64,000 nt of DNA from Chelydra serpentina. Lineage: Eukaryota; Chordata; Testudines; Chelydridae. The translations under genes and the position numbers were made by a program. Positions 1 through 10,835 of this stretch are shown piece after piece (within the stretch, counting starts at the first letter, position 1; each line of letters begins with the position of its first letter). A model generated the notes under the pieces. It worked only from the letters and a program-made list of their open reading frames with translations. It did not search any database and was not told where the DNA came from. The stretch is from positions 27,298,001 through 27,362,000 of the forward strand of contig JBAIAC010000033.1 in NCBI GenBank assembly GCA_037349315.1, in the 5' to 3' direction.

Positions 1-16
1 ACCATTCAAGGTAGAG

Positions 17-246
17 CAGGGGTTCTCAAACTGGGGGGTCGGGACCCCTCAGGGGGTTGTAAGGTTCTTACATGGGGGGGTCGCAAGCTGTGAGCCTCCA
101 CCTCAAACCCTGCTTTGCCTCCAGCATTTATAATGGTGTTAAATATATTTTAAAAGCATTTTTAATTGATCAGAGGGCGGGGTTGCACTCAGAGGCTTGC
201 TATGTGAAAGGGGTCACCAGTAAAAAAAAAAAAGTTTGAGAGTCTG
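17..246 (+). mobile_element. Non-autonomous hAT (Charlie-like) element
   Basis: The left end CAGGGGTTCTCAAAC is matched by an inverted right end AGTTTGAGAGTCTG. The element is flanked by a perfect 8-bp duplication aggtagag (9-16 and 247-254). The 230-bp body has no transposase ORF and includes a short A-run near the right end. The ends resemble hAT-Charlie (MER5/MER20-type) termini. The duplication has TA at its centre. Confidence 0.9.
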
Positions 247-359
247 AGGTAGAGTGACCTGTTACCCTTGTCTTGTGACTGCAGAGGTGGTATCTCTTCC
301 AGAAGGCTTCTTCAGGTGAAAGAAACCACTAAATCTTTGAGGGCTAGGTCTTTAAGAAG

Positions 360-562
360 AGTGGGGAGGGATAGCTCAGTGGTTTGAGCATTGGCCTGCT
401 AAACCCAGGATTGTGAGTTCAATCCTTGAGGGGGCTGTTTAGGGACCTGGGGCAAAAATCTGTCAGGGGACAGTACTTGGTCCTGCTAGTTAAGGGAAGG
501 GACTGGACTTGATGACCTTTCAAAGTCCTTCCAGTTCTATGAGATAGGCATATCTCCATATA
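360..562 (+). mobile_element. tRNA-derived SINE with CR1-like 3' tail
   Basis: A polymerase III box A (tagctcagtgg, 372-382) and box B (gagttcaatcc, 415-425) mark a tRNA-like head. The 3' part (about 500-545) resembles the CR1 LINE 3' end, as expected for a SINE mobilised by CR1. An 8-bp direct repeat ttaagaag flanks it (352-359 and 563-570). It is not a functional tRNA, because the acceptor and anticodon arms do not fold. Confidence 0.85.
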
Positions 563-570
563 TTAAGAAG

Positions 571-2261
571 GAAGGGAGTCTCCCTCTTGCCATCACAGTC
601 TGTATCCACATCTAACTGTGGGCGCAAACCTTGCTATTTGCATCTCTTAACTACCTGGCATTGGGCCCAGACTAGAAGTTCCGCTGTAACTTGATTGGAG
701 GAGGAAGTGGTACTCACAAAAAGGGCAATTGGTCCTACGCCTTTTGGAAACAGCCCCCTTTAATTGTGGTGGTGGAAGGGTGACTGTGACTTTGAGAGTG
801 GGGTAGGCAGGAAAGCGGAGGGTAAAGGAGGGGGTTATCCTCAGGGCTTTGATTAAGGACATTCCTTTGGGGAAGGGGAGAGAAGAACAAATGCTATTTG
901 ATTGCGTACAAGTGCAGGGGGTGCAAACTTCTAGCATGCACAAATCTCATTTTAGTGCAGAAAATCAGACAAATATTTAGGATTAGGACCTAAATCCAGC
1001 CTCCGATATCTGGTAATCCCCCAAATCTTCCTGTTTTTAGGCCATTCATTTAGCTCTAAATAGCTTCTCTTTGTGGTCATATTGTTGATGATGTAGGTCA
1101 CTACATAGCACTAGAGTCCTAAACCTGCTACTAGAGAGACCAAGCAGTTTAGAGAGTACCTGGCCGTACGTGAGATCTCAGCGTGTCTAGCTGCCCGAAA
1201 TGGTGGAATTATTCTGTACTGTTTTTTGCCACTGCTGAGGCCCTGTGACACCTTGCGTATCCTAGTGTGGGATGGAAATGACACCTGGTTGATACAGATG
1301 ATGGAGTTGGGAGAGCAGCGAAATTCATGTTAGCTATAAGGAAAAAACAAACTTTCGCTCTGGAAATGGTACCCTCAGTGTAACAAAACTGTCCAAGGAA
1401 GCTGTAGAATAACTGTCCTTGGCTGTGGGATTAATCGCTGTCCTTGGCCGTCTCTGCTAATGCAGCACCTGACCAAGAACAACAGACCCTTGACAGCTCA
1501 TCATCTATTTATATCATTATCATCATAATTCCCCAGCAGCAATATAACAAACTTCTTTAGACTCGTTAGCACGTGACATCTGCGAGAGGAGATGACCCTG
1601 TGGAACTTCTCTCTGGGATTTTCCTGAATTCAGGCACATTTGAACCCACTATTGCTCTTCTGTCCTGGGAAAGGGAATGAGGCTTTAGGATTGATAACAC
1701 GTTAGGACTGTGAGGTGGGTTTGCTCACATACCTGCCCCTGTCTTGATATTTTGTGCAGGGAGACCCATTGTACTGAACTCCTCCCAAATTTTCCACAGG
1801 TCCCCTTGGCTGGTTGCAGCTAATGTTCTTTAGAGAGTTCATATTCCGTAACGATACATGCATTGCACTGTTAGGCAGATTGCATATTGGATAAGTAGAT
1901 ACAATGGTCCTCATCAAGCATGATGAGAGTGCAACCTTTATCCCTTTGAGATCAGTGGCAAAACGTTTACTGATTTCAGTGCAAGCAGGATCTGGCCTGC
2001 CCCTGAGATCCTACTGCCCTTACCCTGAACTTCCACCAGGAAATAACTGCAGAATCTCAGGTACGGTCCTGTGGTGACTGCTGGTAAATGTTAGCTTTTT
2101 GATGGCGACTACTCACTTAGTCTGATTGTACAGCTGTACTCCAGGGAGTAGTTCCAACGGCTGTGCTTCTCCCAGGGATAAGGACTATAATTTCCAAACC
2201 CTAAATAGATGGTTCCATAGCCTGCTTTAAACAGTCATACTGAATGGATCCTTTGCACTGG

Positions 2262-2265
<4 letters not shown>
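571..2265. other. Unique sequence, no feature recognised
   Basis: I see no repeat, RNA gene or coding exon. The ORFs (up to 98 codons) lack any recognisable motif. Confidence 0.5.

Positions 2266-2307
<42 letters not shown>
2266..2307 (+). repeat. (CT)n microsatellite
   Basis: About 21 uninterrupted CT units, preceded by gcgcg. It is long and pure enough to be length-polymorphic. Confidence 0.97.
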
Positions 2308-2309
<2 letters not shown>

Positions 2310-4785
2310 AACGCCACTGCAGCAATGACATTTCAGTAGAGATTAGATACTGTATGTGGGCCAGCACTGGTGTTTATGCTGCATTGTTTTGCCTAAGGCA
2401 TCACATAAGGCATCATTGGAACATCAAAAACTTTGGAGCCTGTAATTGCATTAGAGAAACAGTGTAAAGTCAGTTTGGGTCTCCAATTTAGCTTCTGTAA
2501 ATTAGCATGACTCAACAGAATCCTAAAATCATTGGGCATGTTCCCAATACCTTGTTTGTTTTAAATTGCAATGGAACAAGGTTATTTTTAAAGGAACAAC
2601 GCCCTCCTACTGTGTTTGGGCCCTGAGCTTTGGAACATCTGTCTCATGCAGGAGAACCAGAGAGCAAACATTAGTCAACACGGGCTATCAACAAGAGTGA
2701 AATTGCCAGGGGCATAGAAACATTTCAAATGGCAGCCCTGCTAGCTGCCAAGGAGGGCAGGACATTGCTGCTTATCCACCTGCCACTCCATCAGTTGTCC
2801 CTCCCCCCCCCCCTACTTTCTGCAAACCTGGCTGTTTTTTATTTTGCAACATTGATCTTTAAAGCTGCCCCTCTTGTCTCCAATGCTGGCACTAGCTGCC
2901 AATTAACACTCTAAACATGGTGGGTAAATGCTGCACCACTCTGATTAGGAGAATAATTCAGCCAGTGCCTGCAAAACCCATTCTGTACCCAGGCTTTCAG
3001 CCTGTGAGTGCAAGTCAACACGCTAGAAACAGAGTGGTACACGCGCCTTTAATGAACTAAGACATCTGCACAAGACAGTGATAATGGGGCCCCTTAGTCT
3101 TGCATGAATAAGGGAGCTGCCTCTCTTAGCGATGAATTTCTCTAAGTGCAGACATCTTGTTAGCAGAAACAATGGAGCTGTGGCATTATCATTGTTAAAC
3201 TGAGAGTTAAGTCAGCATTTGAGAGAGATGTTTCAGAATACGTGACCCTGCAGGGGAGACTGAATTACACCCCAAGTAATCATGTCCCATGACCTTTCTA
3301 TTGCGGAAGTACTCCATTTGCAGTATTTCCAAGAGACAGATTCCTCTTTCTTGTAAGCATGGGTGGATGAGTTTCTGTTTCTCATGGGTGGATGAGTTTC
3401 AGTGACTGGAGCTCTGGCAGACTAGAGGAGTCCGGGTGTTTACCTGTAGCATGGGATTGTGACTGAAGGCTGCACATCAGCTGTGGATGTGTGTGGATTT
3501 GGGGGTTGTTTGTTTTTTTTAAAGCTTTAAAGAGATGTGGTCAGGGTAATAAATGCAGGCTGAGTCATCCCATCTGCAACTGCAAGCAGACCCAGTAGAT
3601 CTCTCTTGGCAGACTTGAAAAGGGGAACTAGAGCTGACGCAGTCTAGAGGTGCCGCTTAGTTGTGCTCTTGGGTAAACCTGCCAAAAGGAGAGGACCTGC
3701 CTTTAAGAAAAGGAAAAAAGAACAAGTGTTCCCATAACTGCACAGCCACACAGGGTAAGGTTCTTAAATGCACTTTCAATAACCTTACATTGGAGAAAAC
3801 AACCCTTTTGGGGCCTTTATCAAGGATAAATCTCTGGTTTTCTATGTTGCTGTGGGGCTCGGGAACTATTGTTACTTTGTTTTCTGATTTCACACACAAA
3901 CTCCCAAACAATTCAGTGATTTAATAAAAACCATTAGTCTGTACTGGGGAATTATTGCTGCTTAGCTGGCCTTCTGCTGAAGTGGTCGTTTCCACTGATA
4001 GTGCTGAAGTTCCTAAGGGCCAGGTTTTGCTGCATTTAACAGTCTGATTTTTAGTTGGGAACAGTTCTTGGGATAAGGCATTGCTCGTCGTAAATAAGCG
4101 TGGCAAGATCTTGCCCTATGTAAGAAGATCAGGCAGTTTTCAGAACTTTCTGCTTATTCTGGTGTCCAGGTAGCCAAATTTTCTTGGCAAGGTCACGGCA
4201 TATAAACTACCCTGAGTAAAAAAACTACCTATGAGAACCCATAGACGCAAGCAACATCTGAAATCTGCCAACAGAATTTTCACCCGGGGCATCATGCATT
4301 GCAAAGGAACCAAAGGTCTATCATACAGTTATCCTTAAGGGGCTGCACACATCAAGCCAGACAGATGGACTGTCTTGTGTGCATCATTCATTGATGTTAT
4401 TCTCGGGAGATTCCCCCATGTTTGTTATAGATACACTCGGCACCATTTTTTTTTTTTTTTTTTTTAGCACAAGCTTGACTTCATATTTATATTTATGCTG
4501 CAGTTAGAAGCTCTGCAGCCCTAATGCAATCCCCATTATTGCTCTGAACCCAGCTGTCTGTCAAGATCCCATGCTGGTTTATTGGTAAATACAGCTGAAC
4601 TAGTTAAGATAAGAATTTACCCCAAACTCAAACTGGACTTTTTTTGAGGTGTGTTTTTAAAAATTCTTTTGGGTGCCCCCTTCTCCGATTCCCTTATAAT
4701 TGTTCATTTTTGTGGCTGCCTCTGCCCAGCTGGACCTGGAACAACCCAAGTACTATGAGAGAGGTTGTCATCACTATGACTATTA
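2308..4785. other. Mostly unique sequence
   Basis: No gene seen. It holds a poly-C run near 2804-2813, a poly-T run (4446-4465) and a small tandem duplication at 3358-3402. ORFs overlap on both strands at 3657-3924, but neither shows a domain. Confidence 0.5.
3358..3402 (+). repeat. Two-copy 25-bp tandem duplication
   Basis: The unit beginning catgggtggatgagtttc occurs twice, with a period of 25 bp. Confidence 0.85.
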
Positions 4786-5075
4786 TTTACAGTACAGTAA
4801 TGCCCACACATTCCCAGTGAGATCAGGGCCCCATTGTGCTAGGTACTGTACATATGCATAGCAAGAAACAGCCCTTTCCACAAAGAATGTACAGTCTAAA
4901 TAGTCAAGCCAACGGAGGGGGAGAAAAGAGGTATTACTATCACCATTTCCTTGATGGGAAATCAAGACACGGAGAGATGAAGTCACACAAGCAGTCTGTC
5001 AGAGATGAAAATTGAACCTAGCGCACCGGAGTTCCAATCCAGGGCCTTAATCACAAGACCATCCTTCCTTTCTGT
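4786..5075 (-). mobile_element. MIR/CORE-SINE-type element, near full length
   Basis: In reverse complement this reads as a tRNA-like head, a CORE-like centre and an L2/L3-like tail (the tail contains ccccattgtgctaggtactg). Gaps and mismatches show that it is old. Confidence 0.7.
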
Positions 5076-5496
5076 TAAATATCTCCAGCCCCAACAAAAG
5101 CAAGGCACAACATCCTCTTTCCATGAGATTTCTGGTCCTGTTCTGCAGGCCCAAGCGGTTCAGGTCGTCTGGAATGTAGCAGGATCCAAGTGTCTGGTGG
5201 CTTCAGTGTTCTGACCCTTCTGCGCTTCACAAAACATTTGTTCCTGACTCCGCCTTGTGTCATCGTCTCTACTGTACATTTTAGAAAAGAAAAGGTTTGT
5301 TGGATTTGTATATGGATGAAATTTTGCTTCATGCCAACCGCTGGTAACTGCGGCATCAGTCTTTGACCCGCTAGTGGCTTCTCCTCCATGCCTCTTTCCC
5401 GGATAGCAGAGGTAGAGGTGCCCACTTATTTTTGCTGCACCTCCCCCGCTTCTTCCTATTAAAATTCCTGCCTGTCAGGGGCAGAAAGCGACTCAC

Positions 5497-5554
5497 CGCG
5501 GGGAGCGGGCGGCAGCTCACACTTGGGTTGGCGGCAGGACCTGGCTGGCTCCAT
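5497..5554 (-). other. Weak candidate first coding exon
   Basis: On the minus strand an ATG (5554-5552), with G at -3 and G at +4, opens a frame of 19 codons. It runs without a stop into a consensus-like splice donor: exon ...CGCG, then GTGAGT at 5496-5491. The predicted peptide starts MEPARSCRQPK and matches no protein I recognise. The sequence upstream of the ATG on this strand (5555-5900) is GC-rich, as a promoter could be. No matching downstream exon was found below 5490 in this window. It could equally be chance in GC-rich DNA. Confidence 0.2.
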
Positions 5555-5900
5555 CCCGGGAGGAGCCCAAGGCAGTGCAGCTGAAACCAGGGCTCCTTGC
5601 CCTCCCTTCCAGCCTCTCACTCAGGCACCAGAGAGTTTAAAACATGGGGGCTGTGACTGGCCGGGTGTCCAGACCGGGGCAGCAGTGAGCAGAGCAGTCA
5701 GAGAAGTGAGGAGGGGGGAGGGTGCAGCAGGCTGCTGCCTCGGCAGGGTGGGGGCTGCTCTGCCTCTCCCCCGCCCCTCTCCCCCAGCTCCCCTGATCAC
5801 TAGGGACTTCCTGTGCACTCTCCCAACTGTTGCCCTGCCCTGGCCCAGACACCTGGCCAGCTGTAGTCCCATGTCCCATCTTGTATCTTCCCCACCCCAC
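5555..5900 (-). promoter_or_regulatory. GC-rich patch, possible promoter
   Basis: A local GC-rich block in otherwise AT-balanced DNA, with scattered CpGs and several G/C-box-like runs, lying just 5' of the candidate minus-strand exon. No TATA box is obvious. The ORFs in it (83-146 codons) are low-complexity Pro/Gly/Ala-rich and are probably by-products of composition. Confidence 0.2.
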
Positions 5901-5911
5901 TCCCATTACCT

Positions 5912-6245
5912 CAGACTCATAGACTTTAAGGTCAGAAGGGACCATTATGATCATCTAATCTGACCTGCACAATGCAGGCCACAGAATCTCACCCACTCAC
6001 TCCTGGAATAAACCCCTAACCTATGTCTCAGCTACTGAAGTCCTCAAATCGTGGTTTAAAGACTTCAAGGTGCAGAGAATCCTCCAGCCAGTGACCCGTG
6101 CCCCATGCTGCAGAGGAAGGCGAAAACCCCCCAGGGCCTCTGCCAATCTGCCCTGGAGGAAAATTCCTTCCTGACCCCAAATATGGCGATCAGCTAAACC
6201 CTGAGCATGTGGGCAAGACTCACCAGCCAGACACTCAGAGATGCG
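5912..6245 (-). mobile_element. CR1 LINE 3' region
   Basis: The sequence reads as the 3' untranslated end of a reptilian CR1 in reverse orientation. The characteristic 3' end lies at about 5915-5980 (ggtcagaagggaccattatg), and the UTR body follows with gccctggaggaaaattcctt. It is 5'-truncated near 6245. Confidence 0.85.
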
Positions 6246-6358
6246 TGCCCCACAATTTGAAAACCAGTGACCTGTGGATGTCCATTTGCTTTGTCTCTGC
6301 AGAGCGGATTGCAAAGCACTATCTGGAGCCAGCATTCAGCCTTGCCCAGTGTCTGGAG

Positions 6359-6485
6359 TAGGGTGACCAGATGTCCCAATTTTATAGGGACAGTACTGAT
6401 TTTTGGGTCTTTTTCTTATATAGGCTCCTATTACCCCCCCCCACCCCCGTCCCGATTTTTCACACTTGCTGTCTGGTCACCCTAG
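6359..6485 (+). mobile_element. Short hAT MITE, TAGGGTGACCAG family (copy 1)
   Basis: Inverted ends TAGGGTGACCAGA and CTGGTCACCCTA flank a 127-bp body. A perfect 8-bp duplication gtctggag lies at 6351-6358 and 6486-6493. Further copies lie at 19724, 21530, 53840 and 57110. Confidence 0.93.
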
Positions 6486-6493
6486 TCTGGAGG

Positions 6494-7399
6494 CAGCTCT
6501 TATGCCAAAGGGTATCCGCTTTGTGCAGCGCTGAGAAGGATGGGGAATCCTTTTGGCTTGGTGTTGAGGGGAGATGTCAGGCAGGGAATCTGCTGGGTGA
6601 AGAGAAGCTTACTGAAAATCCTGGGCAAAGCTGGAGTTATTTTAATGAATAGAAACGAAGGCTGCAAAGATATTGGTGGCTTTTTGGAGCTCCCCACCTC
6701 AGCTGAGATCTCAATGCCGTCATCTGAGGTTCCCTCAAATCCTGGGTCTTGTGGTTGCCAACACGCCATGATTAGAGGACCGCTTTTTTTTTTTTATCAT
6801 CTCCAAAATGTGGCCAGGCTGATGTCCCCTGCCCAAGGAATTGAAGATGCTGATGCATGCTGGATTACTCTAATACTTTACATTAATTTGGCCTCCTGGA
6901 GGAAAAAAATCCATCACACTAATTGGGTGCAGTACATTGCTGTCAGGTTCATTTACAAAAAAGTTGGACGAGGAAATTTCAACCAGCTCTGGTCTTCCTT
7001 AAATTGATAAACGCTCATGATGTTCTTACTCAAGTTTTTAAGGCCAGGCTGTGTAGTTCGTACACAGCCCGTGTTTGGGAAGCAGCACTGCCATGGTGGA
7101 AGCTCAGGAAGGGATTGTACTCTGTAGGCTGCCGAGGACAGATTGTTGGATCCAGTTCTCTTTGGGAAGCTTTCCAATCTCCTGGAAAGAGAACGCTGGA
7201 ATATGACTAGTGTTACCCACTGATGGACCTCTTCCTCATGCAGTCATAGGCACCGAACTCAAGGGATGGGAGCAGATGTACTGGTTGAATCTGTAGTCTT
7301 TGAGGTACATATGGGCTCATCCCTCTAAGGAATAAAAGTCTTCCATAGATGTTAGCTGCAGGAACTCTATTTCTGCCAAATAATAGAGCCCTGAGTTCG
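6494..7399. other. Unique sequence
   Basis: No repeat family recognised. The 155-codon ORF at 6540-7007 (+) has no recognisable domain, and shadow ORFs overlap it on the other strand. I regard it as chance. Confidence 0.45.
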
Positions 7400-8430
7400 C
7401 CTTGCCCAGATACATGCAGTCTCGCTGTCTGGAGTAGCTCATGATATGAGTGCCTACCTCAGGGCAGACTGTCAAAAACAGGGCAGACACCCCAAACTGA
7501 TGGCATGTTTATCTTGCCACCCAAACCAATTGGACTTAGTGATGTCGGAGAAAAACTACCGACTTCCACAGTGATAAATGGTCACTTACACACATAAATC
7601 ACAAGATATTCAGGTTGCTTCCAGTCCCGAAAGATCACTCACTCACCTCAGATCAACTGGTAGCCTAGAACTTACACCAAAGACAATGCCTGTAGCCAAT
7701 CCTGTAATAAATGATCTAAAGGTTTATTAACTAGGAGAGAGAAATAAGAGTTATTAGCACGTTAAAGCAAGCAAATATATGCACAAACGAATTGCAGTCT
7801 AAATCCTAAGAGTGACGTAGTTGTAGTGCTCTCTCCATTCAAAGTGCCTTTCAGGACAGAGCCAGGAGATAACCCCTGTGAATCTCTGGCTTCAGTTTGG
7901 TTTCTTTGGCCCTATGAGAGTTCAAATAGCAAAGGGATGAAAAGTCTTCACATCAACTATTTTTATTTCTCTCTCCCAGCATTCAAAGCGATGGGATGAT
8001 ACTTCTGCATGTTCTCCTCCATGGGTGTGATAGGGCCATTAACCAGACCTTTATATTACAATGTTCCTTGATGGCCCATCTGATTTTGATAGTTCTTCTG
8101 GATGGGTCGGGGGGAGGTTTCCTGTCCCGGGGTTCACAAGTACAGAGCAAATATTTTCAAAGTTATAAAGCAAAACTTATTTTCTTACCGCATGGAATAC
8201 AGACATTACAGGTGAGATTAAGGCATGCAGCAATTTACAAGCGTTTCATAGAGTCCGAACACCAGATACATTCTTATAAAGCTAATATCTATTTTGAGCA
8301 AAACTAACATACAGGTAAACTGGTCAGGTCTCCAGCTATGAGTTTGTTAGTTTTTAGCTAATGCCTGCAGTCTTGGCAGGAGCTGGCATCTGGCCTGCCA
8401 GCATCACACGTGCAAAAACAATCATATAAC
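7400..8430 (-). mobile_element. LTR-retrotransposon-like (ERV-type) remnant
   Basis: The block around 7720-7790 (aaaggtttattaactagg onward) and the block at 8140-8220 resemble long terminal repeat sequence that I associate with old reptilian endogenous retroviruses, in reverse orientation. No gag, pol or env reading frame is visible, and I cannot fix TG...CA ends or a target duplication. An old DNA transposon is the alternative. Confidence 0.4.
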
Positions 8431-8628
8431 TGCAAGGGGGATGATGTATTTGAAAGTCTAAGGGTTCTTTAAAGGTTCCATTAAAAACTGAATCTTCTCA
8501 TATGTTGTTTGACTAGCAGCGTTATTAACCTGACAGAGAAATCTTGGAGCTGACTACTTTGTTGCTGCCGTGAGCCAGCAAATAAGAGCTAGACACATGG
8601 TCAGTCTTCACAAAATAAAAGCACTTGT

Positions 8629-8878
8629 CAGTAGTGTAGCCGGGGGGGCGCAGGGGGAGCAGCCGCTCCCCCTGTGAGGTGAAGCGGCGCTAAGGCGCCT
8701 CCCGAGCCCGGCAGCGGGAGCCGGGCTCGGGGGGGCGCTTTAAAGGGCCAGCGGCTCCCCGCAGCGGCTGGAGCCCCGGGCCCTTTAAAGCGCCGCCGGG
8801 TGAGTACAGGGGGAGCGGGGAGGCGCCTTTTTATATCGCTGTCGCTCCCCCTGTGCTCTAAACCTGGCTACGCCACTG
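8629..8878 (+). mobile_element. GC-rich hAT MITE, CAGTGGCGTAGCC family (copy 1)
   Basis: The left end cagtagtgtagcc is matched by an inverted right end ggctacgccactg. A perfect 8-bp duplication gcacttgt lies at 8621-8628 and 8879-8886. The 250-bp body is rich in CpG and in inverted segments (gccctttaaag). There is no ORF of note. Confidence 0.93.
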
Positions 8879-8886
8879 GCACTTGT

Positions 8887-9309
8887 GACAAGAGGGAAAT
8901 GATGGGGAGCAATGAAGGCAGGAGTCGCTTTATGCACAGCACCTGTAGTTTGTATCGGCTGGAAGGTTTCCAGCTGAAGTGTCTGAGTGACCATGTCGGA
9001 CCATTGGACCGGGCTTTGGCAGACCTGGGTCAGTTCCTGGCTCTGAAACAGATTTTCTGCTGAGGGCAGTGCCTATTTCAGAGAGCACAGCCGCTGTTTT
9101 AAAGGGAGCTCTCCGGTAGCAACAGAACCACTTGAAAACAATAAAGCCTGCCTATTTCACAGCCTTCTCCTGTATTGGATTTAAAGCTGGGGACCTTGAC
9201 CCAGCTAGACCAAGCACAGCATGTGCTGCAAGTGGGTGTTTTGCTTCTGGCTTGTTCTCTTATCTTCGTCCTCCTTACACCATAGCATCAGAGAAATTAG
9301 AGCTAGGGA
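8887..9309. other. Unique sequence
   Basis: Nothing recognised. The short ORFs have no motif. Confidence 0.5.
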
Positions 9310-9470
9310 ACATATACAACGTTATCAAGTCTGTCTTCCCAGTGCTGACCGCAAGAGTATTCCCTATAGTACACTTTCTAGTGCTCTGTCCAGTCAAGTT
9401 TTAAATGACCCATCTGATGGGGTGCCCCGTGGGAATCTGTTCTACAGTCTAATAGATTATGATTGACAAA
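9310..9470 (-). mobile_element. CR1 3'UTR-like remnant
   Basis: Reverse-orientation match to the CR1 UTR segment around ccagtcaagttttaaatgac and tctacagtctaatagatta. It is diverged and truncated at both ends. Confidence 0.6.
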
Positions 9471-10114
9471 AGGGTCCTACAGTTAGCATCCCCCGGGAGA
9501 GAATGAGAGGATTACTCAATTTGATGGTTTATATCCAAAGGAGAATGGATGTTAATTTAAAAACATTATTTTAAAAAATAGTGAAAGTGATTTTAGTGTT
9601 CCTGAGGTCTGCCAGATTGACAGCCCCAGAGAGCAATTTTTCTCTGTCTCCAGAACAGGAACAACAGTGAAAAGTTCGCCCCACACAGTGCCCACCACCT
9701 GCCAATCTGCCTCATCCCAGACCGGGAGTGACCACCTCTAGGGGTGAACTCACTCTTCGTGTCCATTCAGATTCTTGGCTTTGCTGCTGAGATGTCCATC
9801 AACTGAGGCCAATTGGTGCTGATTTGGGGGTGGGGGCCATTTGTCATGTGGCCAGCCAATCACCAGGGACAGGACTGAGGCCCGCCAACTCATTTTATAT
9901 AGGTCACTTAACAGCTGTCAGATGATAGTGACTTTTGAATTCTAATGACCTGATTAGCACCTGTAAACCTCTGTATTCCATAATCCTCTGAGCCGTCTAG
10001 ATCCTCCAACCTCCTCCGCACAAAAATGAGTCTTTTCAGGGACACATTCTAGCTCCAGTTGTAATTAGTTGCTTCTCCCACCTTCTTCTTTAAGGGCATA
10101 TCTTTAAAATGTTC
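9471..10114. other. Unique sequence
   Basis: No feature recognised. Confidence 0.5.
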
Positions 10115-10122
10115 ACTTATGA

Positions 10123-10236
10123 CAGTGTTTCCCAAACTTGGGACGCCGCTTGTTCAGGGAAAGCCCCTGGCGCGCCTGGCCGGGCGCGCCAGTGGCTGTC
10201 CCTGAACAAGTGGTGTCCCAAGTTTGGGAAACACTG
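10123..10236 (+). mobile_element. Short palindromic hAT-Charlie-like MITE
   Basis: The left end CAGTGTTTCCCAAAC and the right end GTTTGGGAAACACTG are perfect inverted repeats, and the arms pair over about 37 bp. The perfect 8-bp duplication is acttatga (10115-10122 and 10237-10244). The 114-bp element is almost entirely fold-back. The inner arm ccgcttgttcaggg is shared with the larger element at 17891. Confidence 0.95.
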
Positions 10237-10474
10237 ACTTATGAGATGCCCTGTTTTCCAAGTGTCTTACAATGATCAATCACAGCATTCGTTTTTATGG
10301 GAAAAAAATCTTTGCTTGGGACATGCCGGCCATTTTTATGCCAGTCAGTATTTCTACACGTGTTAAGCTGGTAGTTGTCAGTCTCACTTGGTTGCTTCTG
10401 GGGAAAAAAAATGTTTTCTTATTGCTTTTGTATGCATAATATTTCAAACCGAAGAGCACTCTGGTACTTTTCTT

Positions 10475-10605
10475 TGGGGCCAGACCCTGCCACCCTTACA
10501 CATGATGAACAGTGCCATTCTCCAGGAGTAAGGTCCCATCAATTTCAGTGGGACTAGTCAGAGAGAAAGTTACTACTCCAGGAGTAAAGGCAGAAGACTC
10601 TGGCC
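10475..10605. repeat. Old palindromic MITE-like repeat
   Basis: ggccagaccctg (10480 region) is mirrored by gcagaagactctggcc (10590 region), around a centre containing catcaatttcagtgggact. This is the layout of ancient amniote palindromic repeats built round tgaagtcaatggg. No target duplication can be recognised. Confidence 0.45.
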
Positions 10606-10613
10606 TTTCATTA

Positions 10614-10835
10614 GTAGTAGTAGTAGTAAATAGTTCCACTTACAGCATGAAACCCCTTTCTTCTGAGGATCTCAAAACTCTTCTTGAGCTTGAATGAAGC
10701 TGCTCATCACCCTTCTGAGGTCGGTAGTTGTTACACCGTCACATAAAGGGAAACTGAGGCACAGAGCACTTCAGTGACTTTTCCAAAGTCGTACAGTGGG
10801 TGAGTGGCAGAACTGGGAATAGAACTCATGATCCT
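10614..10835 (-). mobile_element. MIR-type SINE
   Basis: The reverse complement of a CORE-SINE: gggaaactgaggcacagagc, then a segment resembling the tRNA head (gaatagaactcatgatcc). It is preceded by an (AGT)5 tract at 10613-10628. Confidence 0.65.

Noticed and set aside
360..450. Possible tRNA gene
   Set aside because: Boxes A and B are present, but the cloverleaf does not form and the sequence continues into a SINE body and CR1-like tail.
5523..5963. 146-codon ORF
   Set aside because: It crosses from the GC-rich patch into the CR1 3' end; composition-driven and without domain.
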